Assembly (NCBI RefSeq): GCF_014205225.1
Contig: NZ_JACHNB010000001.1
Span: forward strand, 7,855,501 to 7,919,500
From: Actinoplanes octamycinicus
Lineage (GTDB): Bacteria > Actinomycetota > Actinomycetes > Mycobacteriales > Micromonosporaceae
DNA length: 64,000 nt
Direction of reading: 5' to 3'
Both the position numbers and the translations under genes were made by a program. Positions 46,140 through 52,588 of this stretch are shown here, piece after piece (the first letter of the stretch is position 1; each line of letters begins with the position of its first letter). The notes beneath the pieces were generated by a model. It had not been told where the DNA came from. It worked only from the letters and a program-made list of their open reading frames with translations, and made no database searches.

Positions 46140-47225
46140 GTGAGGCAGGTGGTCCGGTTCGCCGCCACGCCCGCCGGCCGGGTCGCCTACGCGGTGACCG
46201 GCAGCGGGCCGCCCCTGCTGTGCCTACCCGGCTGGGTCTCGCACCTGGGCCTGATGGGCGAGTCCGCCGAGCACTGCCGGTTCGTCGAGGCGCTCGCCCG
46301 GCACCGTACGGTGATCCGCTTCGACCGGATCGGCTGCGGGCTGTCCGACCGGGAGCGCACCGACTTCAGCCTGGAGTTCGAGCTGGCCACGCTGAAGGCG
46401 CTGACCGCGCACCTCGGGCTGGACCGGTTCGCGCTCTTCGGCACGTGCGAGAGCGGGCAGGTCGCGGCGGCCTTCGCGGCCACCCATCCGGGCACGCTGA
46501 CCTCGCTGATCCTTTACGGCACCTGCGCCCGCGGCAGTGACCTGGCCCCGGAGGACGTCCGGCGGTCGGTCCTCGGCATGGTCCGGGCGCACTGGGGGCT
46601 CGGTTCCCGGGTGCTCGCCGACATCTGGCTGCCGGACGCGTCCGCCGAGCTCAGCGCGATGTTCGCCCGGATGCAGCGGGCCGCCGCGACGGCGGAGACG
46701 GCGGCGGCGCTGCTGGAGATGTTCTACCGGTTCGACGTGACCGAGGTGCTGCCCGAGGTGCGGGTGCCGACGCTGGTCGCGCACCGCCGGGGCAGCCGGG
46801 CGGTGCGCTTCGAGCTGGGCCGCGAGCTGGCCGCGCTGATCCCGGGCGCCGAGCTGGCCGCCCTGGACGGGCGGATGCAGCCGATCTACGCGGAGCATCC
46901 GGAGGCCGGCGCCGCGGCGATCGCCGAGTTCCTGGGCGTGCCCGCCACGCCGATCCCGCCGCCGAGTCCATCGCCGCCGGTCCCGCCGCCGGTCGCGGAG
47001 AGGCCGGTCTCGCCGCCGGTCGGGCAGCGGCCGGCCCGGGTGCCGCTGACCGCGCGCGAGTTCCAGGTGGCCGATCTGATCGCGGACGGGCTCACCAACG
47101 CGGAGATCGGCCGCCGGCTGGGCGTCTCGGCGCGGACCGTGGACGCGCACGTCGAGCACGTCCGCACCAAGCTCGGCGTCCGCGCCCGCGCGCAGATCGC
47201 CGTCTGGGCCCGGGAAAACGCCTAG
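46140..47225 (+). CDS. alpha/beta-hydrolase fused to LuxR-type HTH
   Basis: 361 residues from GTG 46140 (the earlier ATG adds six residues without an RBS). Residues 1-265 are an alpha/beta-hydrolase; 270-300 a Pro-rich linker with repeated PPV/PSP; 300-361 a LuxR-family HTH (LTAREFQVADLIADGLTNAEIGRRLGVSARTVDAHVEHVRTKLGV). The nucleophile elbow reads FGTCESGQ, so the expected Ser is Cys, and the C-terminal triad His region is poor (GRMQPIY). The hydrolase part may therefore be a ligand sensor rather than an enzyme. Confidence 0.9.
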   Translation: MRQVVRFAATPAGRVAYAVTGSGPPLLCLPGWVSHLGLMGESAEHCRFVEALARHRTVIRFDRIGCGLSDRERTDFSLEFELATLKALTAHLGLDRFALFGTCESGQVAAAFAATHPGTLTSLILYGTCARGSDLAPEDVRRSVLGMVRAHWGLGSRVLADIWLPDASAELSAMFARMQRAAATAETAAALLEMFYRFDVTEVLPEVRVPTLVAHRRGSRAVRFELGRELAALIPGAELAALDGRMQPIYAEHPEAGAAAIAEFLGVPATPIPPPSPSPPVPPPVAERPVSPPVGQRPARVPLTAREFQVADLIADGLTNAEIGRRLGVSARTVDAHVEHVRTKLGVRARAQIAVWARENA

Positions 47226-47272
47226 GTAAGACAGCCGATTCGGCCTCCGCCGGGCGCGCCTAGCGTCGGCGC

Positions 47273-47995
47273 ATGCCTGATTACGACATCGTCATCGACC
47301 CCGCTTTCGAGGGGCCGCCCGGGTCCGCGCACGGCGGTTACGCCTGCGGCATCCTCGCCGCCCACCTGCCGTCCGACGTGGAGATCACGCTGCGCCGCCC
47401 GGTTCCGCTGGGCACCCGGTTGCGGCTGACCCCGCAGGATCAGACCCTTTCCCTGTACGACGGCAGCGAGCTGCTCGCGGAGGGCGTCACGACCCGGATC
47501 GATTTCGGTACGCCGGAGCCGCCCACGTACGCCGAGGCGCTCGGCGCGGGCGTGGCGTTCCCGGGGTTCCGGGCTCACCCGTACCCCGGCTGTGTCGGGT
47601 GTGGGACGGCCCGCACCGATGCCGCGGCCTTGCGGATCTTCCCCGGTCCGGTCCCGGGGCGTGACCTGGTCGCCGCGGTCTGGCATCCGGAGCAGGTCCG
47701 GCCGCCGCTGCTGTGGGCCGCGCTGGACTGTCCGGGCGGCTGGGCGGCGGCGCACTTCGGGCGGGTCACCGGGCCGGCGGTGCTCGGCCGGATGGCCGCC
47801 CGGCTGGCCGCCCCGCTGGTCCCGCAGTCCGCCTACATCGTGGTCGGCTGGCTGGAGGCGGCCGAGGGACGCAAGCTGATCGCCGGCTCCGCCCTGTTCT
47901 CCCGGGACGGCGTGCTGCGGGGCGCCGCCCGGCAGACCTGGATCCGGCTCTCCGGCGCGGCCGTCCCGGCCGAGGCCGCCGGGGTGGCGGCGTGA
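47273..47995 (+). CDS. hotdog-fold thioesterase-like protein
   Basis: 240 residues. AHGGYACGILAAHL is the helix-start of a hotdog thioesterase domain; a second hotdog-like half begins LLWAALDCPGGWAAAHF. Between them a PYPGCVGCGTAR motif with paired cysteines is seen. Substrate unknown. Coupled (GTGA) to the following flavin oxidoreductase, suggesting a shared small-molecule pathway. Confidence 0.7.
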   Translation: MPDYDIVIDPAFEGPPGSAHGGYACGILAAHLPSDVEITLRRPVPLGTRLRLTPQDQTLSLYDGSELLAEGVTTRIDFGTPEPPTYAEALGAGVAFPGFRAHPYPGCVGCGTARTDAAALRIFPGPVPGRDLVAAVWHPEQVRPPLLWAALDCPGGWAAAHFGRVTGPAVLGRMAARLAAPLVPQSAYIVVGWLEAAEGRKLIAGSALFSRDGVLRGAARQTWIRLSGAAVPAEAAGVAA

Positions 47996-48915
47996 GGCGG
48001 GGGATCGGGTTCACCCCGATGGAGATCCGGCGCGACGTGATCGTGCGGGCCGCGGCACTCGCCGACGAGCTGGGTTTCGAGCTGTTCTCGGTGGCCGAGG
48101 GCTGGGGGCTGGACGCGTCGGTGCTGCTGGCCGAGCTGGCCACCCGGACTCGGCGGATCACCCTGGTCGCCGGCGTGCTGTCGGTGTGGAGCCGCACCCC
48201 GGCCTCGCTCGCGATGACCGCCGCGACCCTGCACCAGCTGTCCGGCGGCCGGTTCGTGCTCGGGCTGGGCGCGAGCAGCCCGCAACTGGTCGAGGGCTGG
48301 CACGACGTGCGCTACGCGGGGCCGGCCGCCCGGCTGCGCGAGGTCACCACCCGGGTCCGCGCCCTGCTGAACGGCGAGCGCGCCGCCCTTTCCGCCTCGG
48401 CCGGGGCGCGCCCGTTGCGGCTCGGCCAGCCGCCGGCGCCGGAGCTGCCGATCTGGCTCGCCGCCAGCGGGCCGCGGACGATCCGGATCGCCGAGGAGCT
48501 GGCCGACGGATGGTTCCCGCTCTACCTGCGGCGCGACCGGATCCGCTCGTTCGCGCCGGACCGGCCGGTGACCGTGGCGGCCGGGCCGTTCGCGGTGGCC
48601 GACCCGGATGTCGCCACGGCCCGCGCGGCGGTCGCGGCGTGCACCGCGACCTACCTGTCGGCGATGGGTGACATCTATCCGCGGCTGGTCGCCTCGCAGG
48701 GTCTGGCCGGCGAGGTGGACACCGTGCGGGCGACGCGGCAAGTACCGGCGGCGCTGCTCGACGAGTTCACCGCGTACGGCCCGGAGAAGGAGGTGCGGGA
48801 GCGGCTCGCCGACTGGGACGCCTTGGCCGACGTCACCGTGGTCGTGGTGCCACCGGGCCTGCCCTGGCCGCGGATCGAGGCCACCATCCGGGCCGCGGCG
48901 CCGGGCGCGCGCTGA
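47992..48915 (+). CDS. LLM-class (luciferase-like) flavin oxidoreductase
   Basis: 307 residues from GTG overlapping the previous stop. IGFTPMEIRRDVIVRAAALADELGFELFSVAEGWGLDASVLLAELATRTRRITLVAGVLSVWSRTPASLAMTAATLHQLSGGRFVLGLGAS (as parts: ADELGFE, TRRITL, LSGGRFVLGLG) are the luciferase-like monooxygenase signature; F420 or FMN could be the cofactor. Substrate unknown. Confidence 0.88.
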   Translation: MRRGIGFTPMEIRRDVIVRAAALADELGFELFSVAEGWGLDASVLLAELATRTRRITLVAGVLSVWSRTPASLAMTAATLHQLSGGRFVLGLGASSPQLVEGWHDVRYAGPAARLREVTTRVRALLNGERAALSASAGARPLRLGQPPAPELPIWLAASGPRTIRIAEELADGWFPLYLRRDRIRSFAPDRPVTVAAGPFAVADPDVATARAAVAACTATYLSAMGDIYPRLVASQGLAGEVDTVRATRQVPAALLDEFTAYGPEKEVRERLADWDALADVTVVVVPPGLPWPRIEATIRAAAPGAR

Positions 48916-49010
48916 CGGTGCCTGGGCGGCGGGGCGCCGGAACGTGCCGAACCGTCCGCACCGGGCTCGCCGCCGTGCCTGCCGGCCGGTCTTGTGCTAG
49001 ACCGGGTGCT

Positions 49011-49586
49011 ATGCCGCATCCAGAGTGGACTGGCCTAGCCCGCCGAGTCGCGGACCGCGCCGGGCAGGAGGCGGCCTCACGCGGCCATCCGGAGGCGCGG
49101 TCCGAGCACTACCTGTTCGCGCTGCTCGACGTCGACCGCACCGCCGGGATCATGCCGGTGCTGATCCTGGAGGCGCTCGACGTGCCGGTCGACCGGGTGC
49201 GCCGCCGGCTCGACGAGGTGCTGCGCGGCCGGCTGCCGGCCGGGTCGGACCTGTCCGGGGTGCTGCTCGCCGCCACCGCCGAGGCCGATCTGCTGGACAG
49301 CGACTACCTGGGCGCTGAGCATCTGCTGCTGGGCGTGGCGGTGGTCGGCAACACCGTGCTCGCCGAGTTCGGCGGCACGCCGGAGCGGATCCGGGACGCG
49401 CTCGACCGGGTGCTGCGGTCCTACGGCGGCGGGCCGCGGATGGTGGTCACCCCACCTCCGGAGATCCGGGATCTGGCCGAGCTGCGGCCGCGCCGGACCG
49501 AGACCGCGGCCGCCGAGCTGGAACGGTTGCGGGGCGAGGTGCGGCGGCTGACCGCGCTGCTCCGGGCGCACGGGATCGATCCGTGA
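49011..49586 (+). CDS. Clp N-domain (ClpN-like) protein
   Basis: 191 residues. Two Clp-N repeats: RVADRAGQEAASRGHPEARSEHYLFALLDVD and LDSDYLGAEHLLLGVAVVGNTVLAEFGGTPERIRDAL. No AAA+ domain; after about residue 145 a charged tail (ELERLRGEVRRLTALLRA) may form a coiled coil. Stand-alone Clp-N proteins can act as adaptors or mimic substrate-receptor domains of ClpC. Followed by a hairpin. Confidence 0.85.
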   Translation: MPHPEWTGLARRVADRAGQEAASRGHPEARSEHYLFALLDVDRTAGIMPVLILEALDVPVDRVRRRLDEVLRGRLPAGSDLSGVLLAATAEADLLDSDYLGAEHLLLGVAVVGNTVLAEFGGTPERIRDALDRVLRSYGGGPRMVVTPPPEIRDLAELRPRRTETAAAELERLRGEVRRLTALLRAHGIDP

Positions 49587-49617
49587 GGGCGGCGCTCCGG
49601 GCGTACCGGAAAGGGGG

Positions 49618-49651
49618 CCGGCCTCTGGCGCGGCGATCTCGCGCCGGCCGG
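49618..49651 (+). terminator. hairpin terminator after Clp-N gene
   Basis: Inner stem GGCGCG/CGCGCC (49627-49632 with 49640-49645) and outer stem CCGGCC/GGCCGG (49618-49623 with 49646-49651), 3-nt bulge. Placed 31 bp after the stop. Confidence 0.55.
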
Positions 49652-49742
49652 AGGGTTGTCGGCGGAGCGCGGAAAGGCGACGGAAAACGGGTCGGGAGAT
49701 TGACGTCCGGCTGTTAGGGTTCCCGGCGGAAAGGGGAACACC

Positions 49743-50474
49743 GTGCCCAAACTCAATCAGATCATCGCCGTGGAGAAGGGCGTCAAGAGCAAGGCGTTCG
49801 CCGATCTGAGCGACGCACACCACGCGGTGCAGAAAACCGCCCCGCTCGCCGGCATCTCGCGGACCTATCAGCCGAAGGACGAGGAGGGCGAGCAGCTGCC
49901 CGCCGAGTCGACCCGGGTGCAGATCAAGGCCGAGGAGATCCTGCGGGACGTGGCGGCCACGCTGACCCGGCTCTTCGACGTGACCGCGACGAAGGACTGG
50001 ACGAACTGCGTGGCCCGCGCCGACGTGATCGTCGACGGGCGGACCATCGCCGCTCAGGTGCCGGTGACCTATCTGCTGTTCCTCGAGAAGCAGCTCGTCG
50101 ACCTGCACACCTTCGTGAAGAAGCTGCCGGTGCTGGACGCCGCCGAGAGCTGGGTGCGCGACGATTCCACGGACAGCTGGCGGACCGAGCCGGTGCGCAC
50201 CAACCGCACCAAGAAGGTGCCGCGCAACCACGTGAAGGCCGAGGCCACCGAGAAGCACCCGGCGCAGGTCGAGGTGTACTACGAGGACGTGACGGTCGGT
50301 TACTGGACGACCGTGAAGTTCTCCGGGGCGCTGCCGGCCAAACGGGTCAACGAGATCCTGGACCGGGTGATCGCGCTGCAGACCGCGGTCAAGTTCGCGC
50401 GTGAGGAGGCGAACAACACCGAGGCGACCGACCAGCGGGTGGGTGCGGCCGTCTTCGGTTATCTCTTCGGATGA
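49743..50474 (+). CDS. unrecognised soluble protein upstream of tRNA-like RNA locus
   Basis: 243 residues from GTG 49743 behind AAGGGGA; a -10-like TAGGGT is at 49715-49720. Lys/Glu/Thr rich with unusually low Arg bias for this genome, no signal peptide. Visible elements: N-terminal MPKLNQIIAVEKGVKSKA, a middle beta-strand region (VARADVIVDGRTIAAQVPVTYLLFLEKQLVDLHTFVKKLPVL), a basic loop (RTNRTKKVPRNHVKAEATEKHP) and a C-terminal helix (RVNEILDRVIALQTAVKFAREEAN). I recall similar hypothetical proteins in actinobacteria and their phages, but no function. Only about 80 bp separate its stop from the permuted tRNA-like unit on the same strand, so an RNA-binding or processing role is possible (inference). 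Confidence 0.88.
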   Translation: MPKLNQIIAVEKGVKSKAFADLSDAHHAVQKTAPLAGISRTYQPKDEEGEQLPAESTRVQIKAEEILRDVAATLTRLFDVTATKDWTNCVARADVIVDGRTIAAQVPVTYLLFLEKQLVDLHTFVKKLPVLDAAESWVRDDSTDSWRTEPVRTNRTKKVPRNHVKAEATEKHPAQVEVYYEDVTVGYWTTVKFSGALPAKRVNEILDRVIALQTAVKFAREEANNTEATDQRVGAAVFGYLFG

Positions 50475-50480
50475 CACGGA

Positions 50481-50521
50481 CTCCCCCGTGGGAGCGCGGG
50501 GGTGCGCCACAGAAAAGGCGC
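50481..50521 (+). ncRNA. two hairpins preceding the permuted tRNA-like units
   Basis: CTCCC-CCGT-GGGAG (50481-50494) and GCGCC-ACAGAAAA-GGCGC (50504-50521) form consecutive stems. They could end the upstream gene's transcript or be leader elements of the RNA locus. GCGGGGG at 50496-50502 can also pair with the 3' acceptor strand at 50583-50589 with one G-U pair, an alternative fold. Confidence 0.4.
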
Positions 50522-50553
50522 GAAAGCTGACAGCTGAAGCTGAAGCTGATGAC

Positions 50554-50637
50554 GCCGGTGACAGTGCGGGTTCGAATCCCGCCCTCCGCACTCCGCGCGG
50601 AGGTAGCCCAATCGGCAGAGGCAGCCGGCCTGAAACT
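50554..50637 (+). tRNA. circularly permuted tRNA-like gene, unit 1
   Basis: Order on the DNA: anticodon-stem 3' strand CCGGT (50555-50559), T-arm GCGGG-TTCGAAT-CCCGC (50566-50582), 3' acceptor CCTCCGC (50583-50589), A73 (50590), linker CTCCGC (50591-50596), 5' acceptor GCGGAGG (50597-50603), U8-A9, D-arm GCC..GGC with A14 and G18-G19 (50606-50622), anticodon-stem 5' strand GCCGG (50624-50628). The acceptor has seven Watson-Crick pairs, and the anticodon stem five pairs including one G-U. Rejoined at the anticodon loop, this is a normal cloverleaf. The loop bases after the stem are CCTGAAA, with C rather than U at position 33, so the anticodon is uncertain. No CCA is encoded. Confidence 0.65.
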
Positions 50638-50701
50638 CAGATTCTCGCTCCAATGTCAGCATTCTCCACTGATCACCAGATCGACCGGGCGGGGACGACG
50701 A

Positions 50702-50777
50702 CACCGGATGCCGGTTCAACTCCGGCCCGCCACGCTCCGAGTGGCGGTAGTTTAAAGGCAAAACCCGGTGTCCTGAC
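50702..50777 (+). tRNA. circularly permuted tRNA-like gene, unit 2
   Basis: Same permuted order: anticodon-stem 3' strand CACCG (50702-50706), T-arm GCCGG-TTCAACT-CCGGC (50710-50726), 3' acceptor CCGCCAC (50727-50733), G73, linker CTCCGA (50735-50740), 5' acceptor GTGGCGG (50741-50747), U8-A9, D-arm GTTT-AAAGGCA-AAAC (50750-50764) with A14 and G18-G19, C26, anticodon-stem 5' strand CGGTG (50766-50770). All seven acceptor, four D-stem, five T-stem and five anticodon-stem pairs are Watson-Crick. The variable loop would be only 3 nt. Loop bases TCCTGA again have C at position 33. Linker length and sequence match unit 1 (CTCCG+1). Confidence 0.65.
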
Positions 50778-50793
50778 GAATGATCCACGCCCT

Positions 50794-50826
50794 TAAACGT
50801 GCTGGTGTGCGCAATTCAGTGGTACC
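50794..50826 (+). ncRNA. possible degenerate 5' tRNA fragment
   Basis: GTGCTGG followed by TGTGCGCAATTCAGTGGTA resembles a 5' acceptor strand plus D-arm start (AATTCAGTGGTA is a common D-loop). No matching 3' acceptor strand or T-arm is found on either side, so it is at most a remnant of a third unit. Confidence 0.25.
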
Positions 50827-50829
50827 TGG

Positions 50830-50860
50830 AGTCCCGGCGGATGGCCATTCCGCCGGGACT
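50830..50860. terminator. bidirectional hairpin terminator
   Basis: A perfect 11-bp stem (AGTCCCGGCGG at 50830-50840 with its complement at 50850-50860) and 9-nt loop lie between the tRNA-like locus and the end of the convergent VOC gene. It would end transcripts from both sides. Confidence 0.75.
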
Positions 50861-50868
50861 CGCCACGT

Positions 50869-51228
50869 CTACCGGAACCGCGCCCGGGCGGCCTCGGTGA
50901 CCGGGGTGAAGACGTTGATCAGGGTGCCGTCCGGGTCGCGCAGCAGCATCGACCGGTTGCCCCACGGCATGGTGGTGGGCGGCATCAGCATGCCGTCCCG
51001 CTGCTCGACGGCGTCGACGTCGGCCACCAGGAACTCCAGGATCTTCTCGTCCGGCGCGACGAAGGGCGGGACGGTGCCGGCGCCGGCGATCGCGAGCCGG
51101 GCCGCGCCGGTGCCGATCTCGGCGAACTCCGGGGTGTACCGGGTCGCGGACAGGCCGGTGAGGCCCTCGTAGAAGCCGATCAGCCGGGCGACGTCGGTGG
51201 TGATGACTCGGGTGGAGATGAGGTTCAT
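50869..51228 (-). CDS. VOC-superfamily (glyoxalase/bleomycin-resistance fold) protein
   Basis: 119 residues, one VOC domain: MNLISTRVITTDVARLIGFYEGLTGL start, metal-region LEFLVADVDAVEQRDG and the ending LLRDPDGTLINVFTPV. Function (lyase, dioxygenase or binding protein) cannot be told. Divergent from a WYL regulator with a palindrome between them, so probably its target. Confidence 0.9.
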   Translation of the reverse strand: MNLISTRVITTDVARLIGFYEGLTGLSATRYTPEFAEIGTGAARLAIAGAGTVPPFVAPDEKILEFLVADVDAVEQRDGMLMPPTTMPWGNRSMLLRDPDGTLINVFTPVTEAARARFR

Positions 51229-51246
51229 GCGGGCAGGCTAGGCGGG

Positions 51247-51271
51247 ATACCGGACAGGATCCGCCCGGTAT
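51247..51271. promoter_or_regulatory. ATACCGG/CCGGTAT operator
   Basis: Perfect 7-bp arms (51247-51253, 51265-51271) separated by 11 bp, filling most of the 53-bp gap between the VOC and WYL-regulator genes. It would overlap both promoters, as expected for autoregulation plus control of the VOC gene. Confidence 0.6.
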
Positions 51272-51281
51272 TTTGAGCGGT

Positions 51282-52361
51282 GTGACCCGGCCGACCGCTC
51301 GCGTGCTGACCCTGCTGGAACTGCTGCAGTCCGGCGGCATCCGGACCGTGGCCGAGCTGGCGTCCCGGCTCGGCGTCGACGAGCGGACCGTCCGGCGCTA
51401 TGCGGCGCACCTGATCGACCTGGACATCCCGGTGGAGTCGGTGCGCGGGCGGCACGGCGGCTACCGGCTGGCGCGCGGTCATCGGCTGCCGCCGCTGATG
51501 TTCACCGACGACGAGGCCCTCGCCGTCCTGCTCGGGCTGACCAGCCAGGCAGGCGCGGTGGCGAGCGAGACCGCGGCGGCCAAGCTGCGGCGGGTGCTGC
51601 CGGCGCGGCTGGCGCAGCGCCTCGACGCCGTGTTCTCGTCCCTGACCACCACCGAGCCGGACGCACCGCGCGGAGCCGAGCCGGACGCACCGCGCGGAGC
51701 CGAGCCGGACGCACCGCGCGGAGCCGAGCCGGACGCACCGCGCGGAGCCGAGCCGGTCGCACCCCACGGAGCCGAGCCGGACGCACCGCGCGGAACGGGG
51801 GCGCGGGCGGCCGCGCCGGACGGGTCGGTCCTGCTGCCGTTGGCCGCCGCGGTCCGTGATCACCAGCCGGTCCGCCTCGCCTACGCGGGTCGCGGCGAGC
51901 GGATCCTGCACCCTTACGGCCTGGTCGTCCACTCCGGCCGGTGGTATGTGATCGGCCTCGACACGGCCGCCGGCGAGGAACGTACGCTGCGCCTGGACCG
52001 GATCTCCGAGGCGCGCGGCCTGCCCGGCACCTTCGTGCCGCCGGCCGATTTCGATCCCGCCGCTCGGCTGCTGACGGGTTTCGCCACCGCCGCCTACCGC
52101 CACACGGTCCGGATCCGCGCCCAGGCCACCGCCGACCAGGTCCGCGCGGTCTTCCCGGCCAGCGTCGCGGTCCTCCACGAGGACGGCACCGGCTGGCTCC
52201 GAATCGAGATCCGAGCCGAGCGCCTCGACTGGATCCCCGCCCGGCTGGCCGCCCTCGGCCACCCTTTCGTCATCGAGCACCCGCCGGAACTGCGCGACCT
52301 GGTCGCCGCCCTCGCCGACCGCCTCGCGACCGGTGCCCGCCGCCCCGACCCACCGGTGTGA
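51282..52361 (+). CDS. HTH-WYL (YafY-type) transcriptional regulator with repeat insertion
   Basis: 359 residues from GTG 51282. N-terminal HTH (RVLTLLELLQSGGIRTVAELASRLGVDERTVRRYAAHL), WYL domain at about 190-270 (VRLAYAGRGERILHPYGLVVHSGRWYVIGLD) and WCX-type C-terminal domain. Between HTH and WYL lies an insertion of six EPDAPRGA octapeptides encoded by a 24-bp tandem repeat, not a family feature. Divergent from the VOC gene. Confidence 0.92.
   Translation: MTRPTARVLTLLELLQSGGIRTVAELASRLGVDERTVRRYAAHLIDLDIPVESVRGRHGGYRLARGHRLPPLMFTDDEALAVLLGLTSQAGAVASETAAAKLRRVLPARLAQRLDAVFSSLTTTEPDAPRGAEPDAPRGAEPDAPRGAEPDAPRGAEPVAPHGAEPDAPRGTGARAAAPDGSVLLPLAAAVRDHQPVRLAYAGRGERILHPYGLVVHSGRWYVIGLDTAAGEERTLRLDRISEARGLPGTFVPPADFDPAARLLTGFATAAYRHTVRIRAQATADQVRAVFPASVAVLHEDGTGWLRIEIRAERLDWIPARLAALGHPFVIEHPPELRDLVAALADRLATGARRPDPPV
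51654..51797 (+). repeat. in-frame 24-bp tandem repeat, six copies
   Basis: Unit GAGCCGGACGCACCGCGCGG plus four bases, six copies, the first four identical; the fifth carries changes giving EPVAPHGA and the last ends in GGAACG. The period is a multiple of three, so copy-number change would lengthen or shorten the interdomain linker of the WYL regulator without frameshift. Confidence 0.9.
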
Positions 52362-52588
52362 ACCGCGTGCCGCCACCTGGCCGGGCGCCGATGGACAGGT
52401 TCCCGGACGCCGGCCGCCCGCCCACTCCCCCTCGACGGCTTCGGCGTGGCTCCCACCGACCAGGGCCCGGCGCACCCGCACGACCACGACCTCCCGGACC
52501 GCGCGCACGCCACCGAGGTCGCGGCCCTGCTCTCGATCGATCCGGCCGCCCTCGCCGGGTGCTCTGAAGATCTGATCCCGCTGCTCGC

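Noticed and set aside
49700..49720. TTGACG/TAGGGT promoter for the 49743 gene
   Set aside because: Only 9 bp separate the two hexamers; TAGGGT may be a -10 box, but TTGACG cannot be its -35 partner.
50455..50495. A further permuted unit with CCCCCGT as 3' acceptor
   Set aside because: No T-arm can be found upstream, and the region overlaps the end of the coding sequence.
50496..50589. Ordinary (non-permuted) tRNA from GCGGGGG to CCTCCGC
   Set aside because: The acceptor could pair with one G-U, but the D-loop lacks GG and no anticodon arm with a 7-nt loop can be formed; the permuted partner at 50597 pairs perfectly.
49077..50591. 504-codon minus-strand frame across the RNA locus
   Set aside because: Shadow of the Clp-N and 49743-50474 genes; low-complexity His/Arg/Gly composition and no start signal.
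50597..50733. Ordinary tRNA with intron from GCGGAGG to CCGCCAC
   Set aside because: The two acceptor strands are not complementary; each pairs instead with its neighbour across the 6-nt linker.
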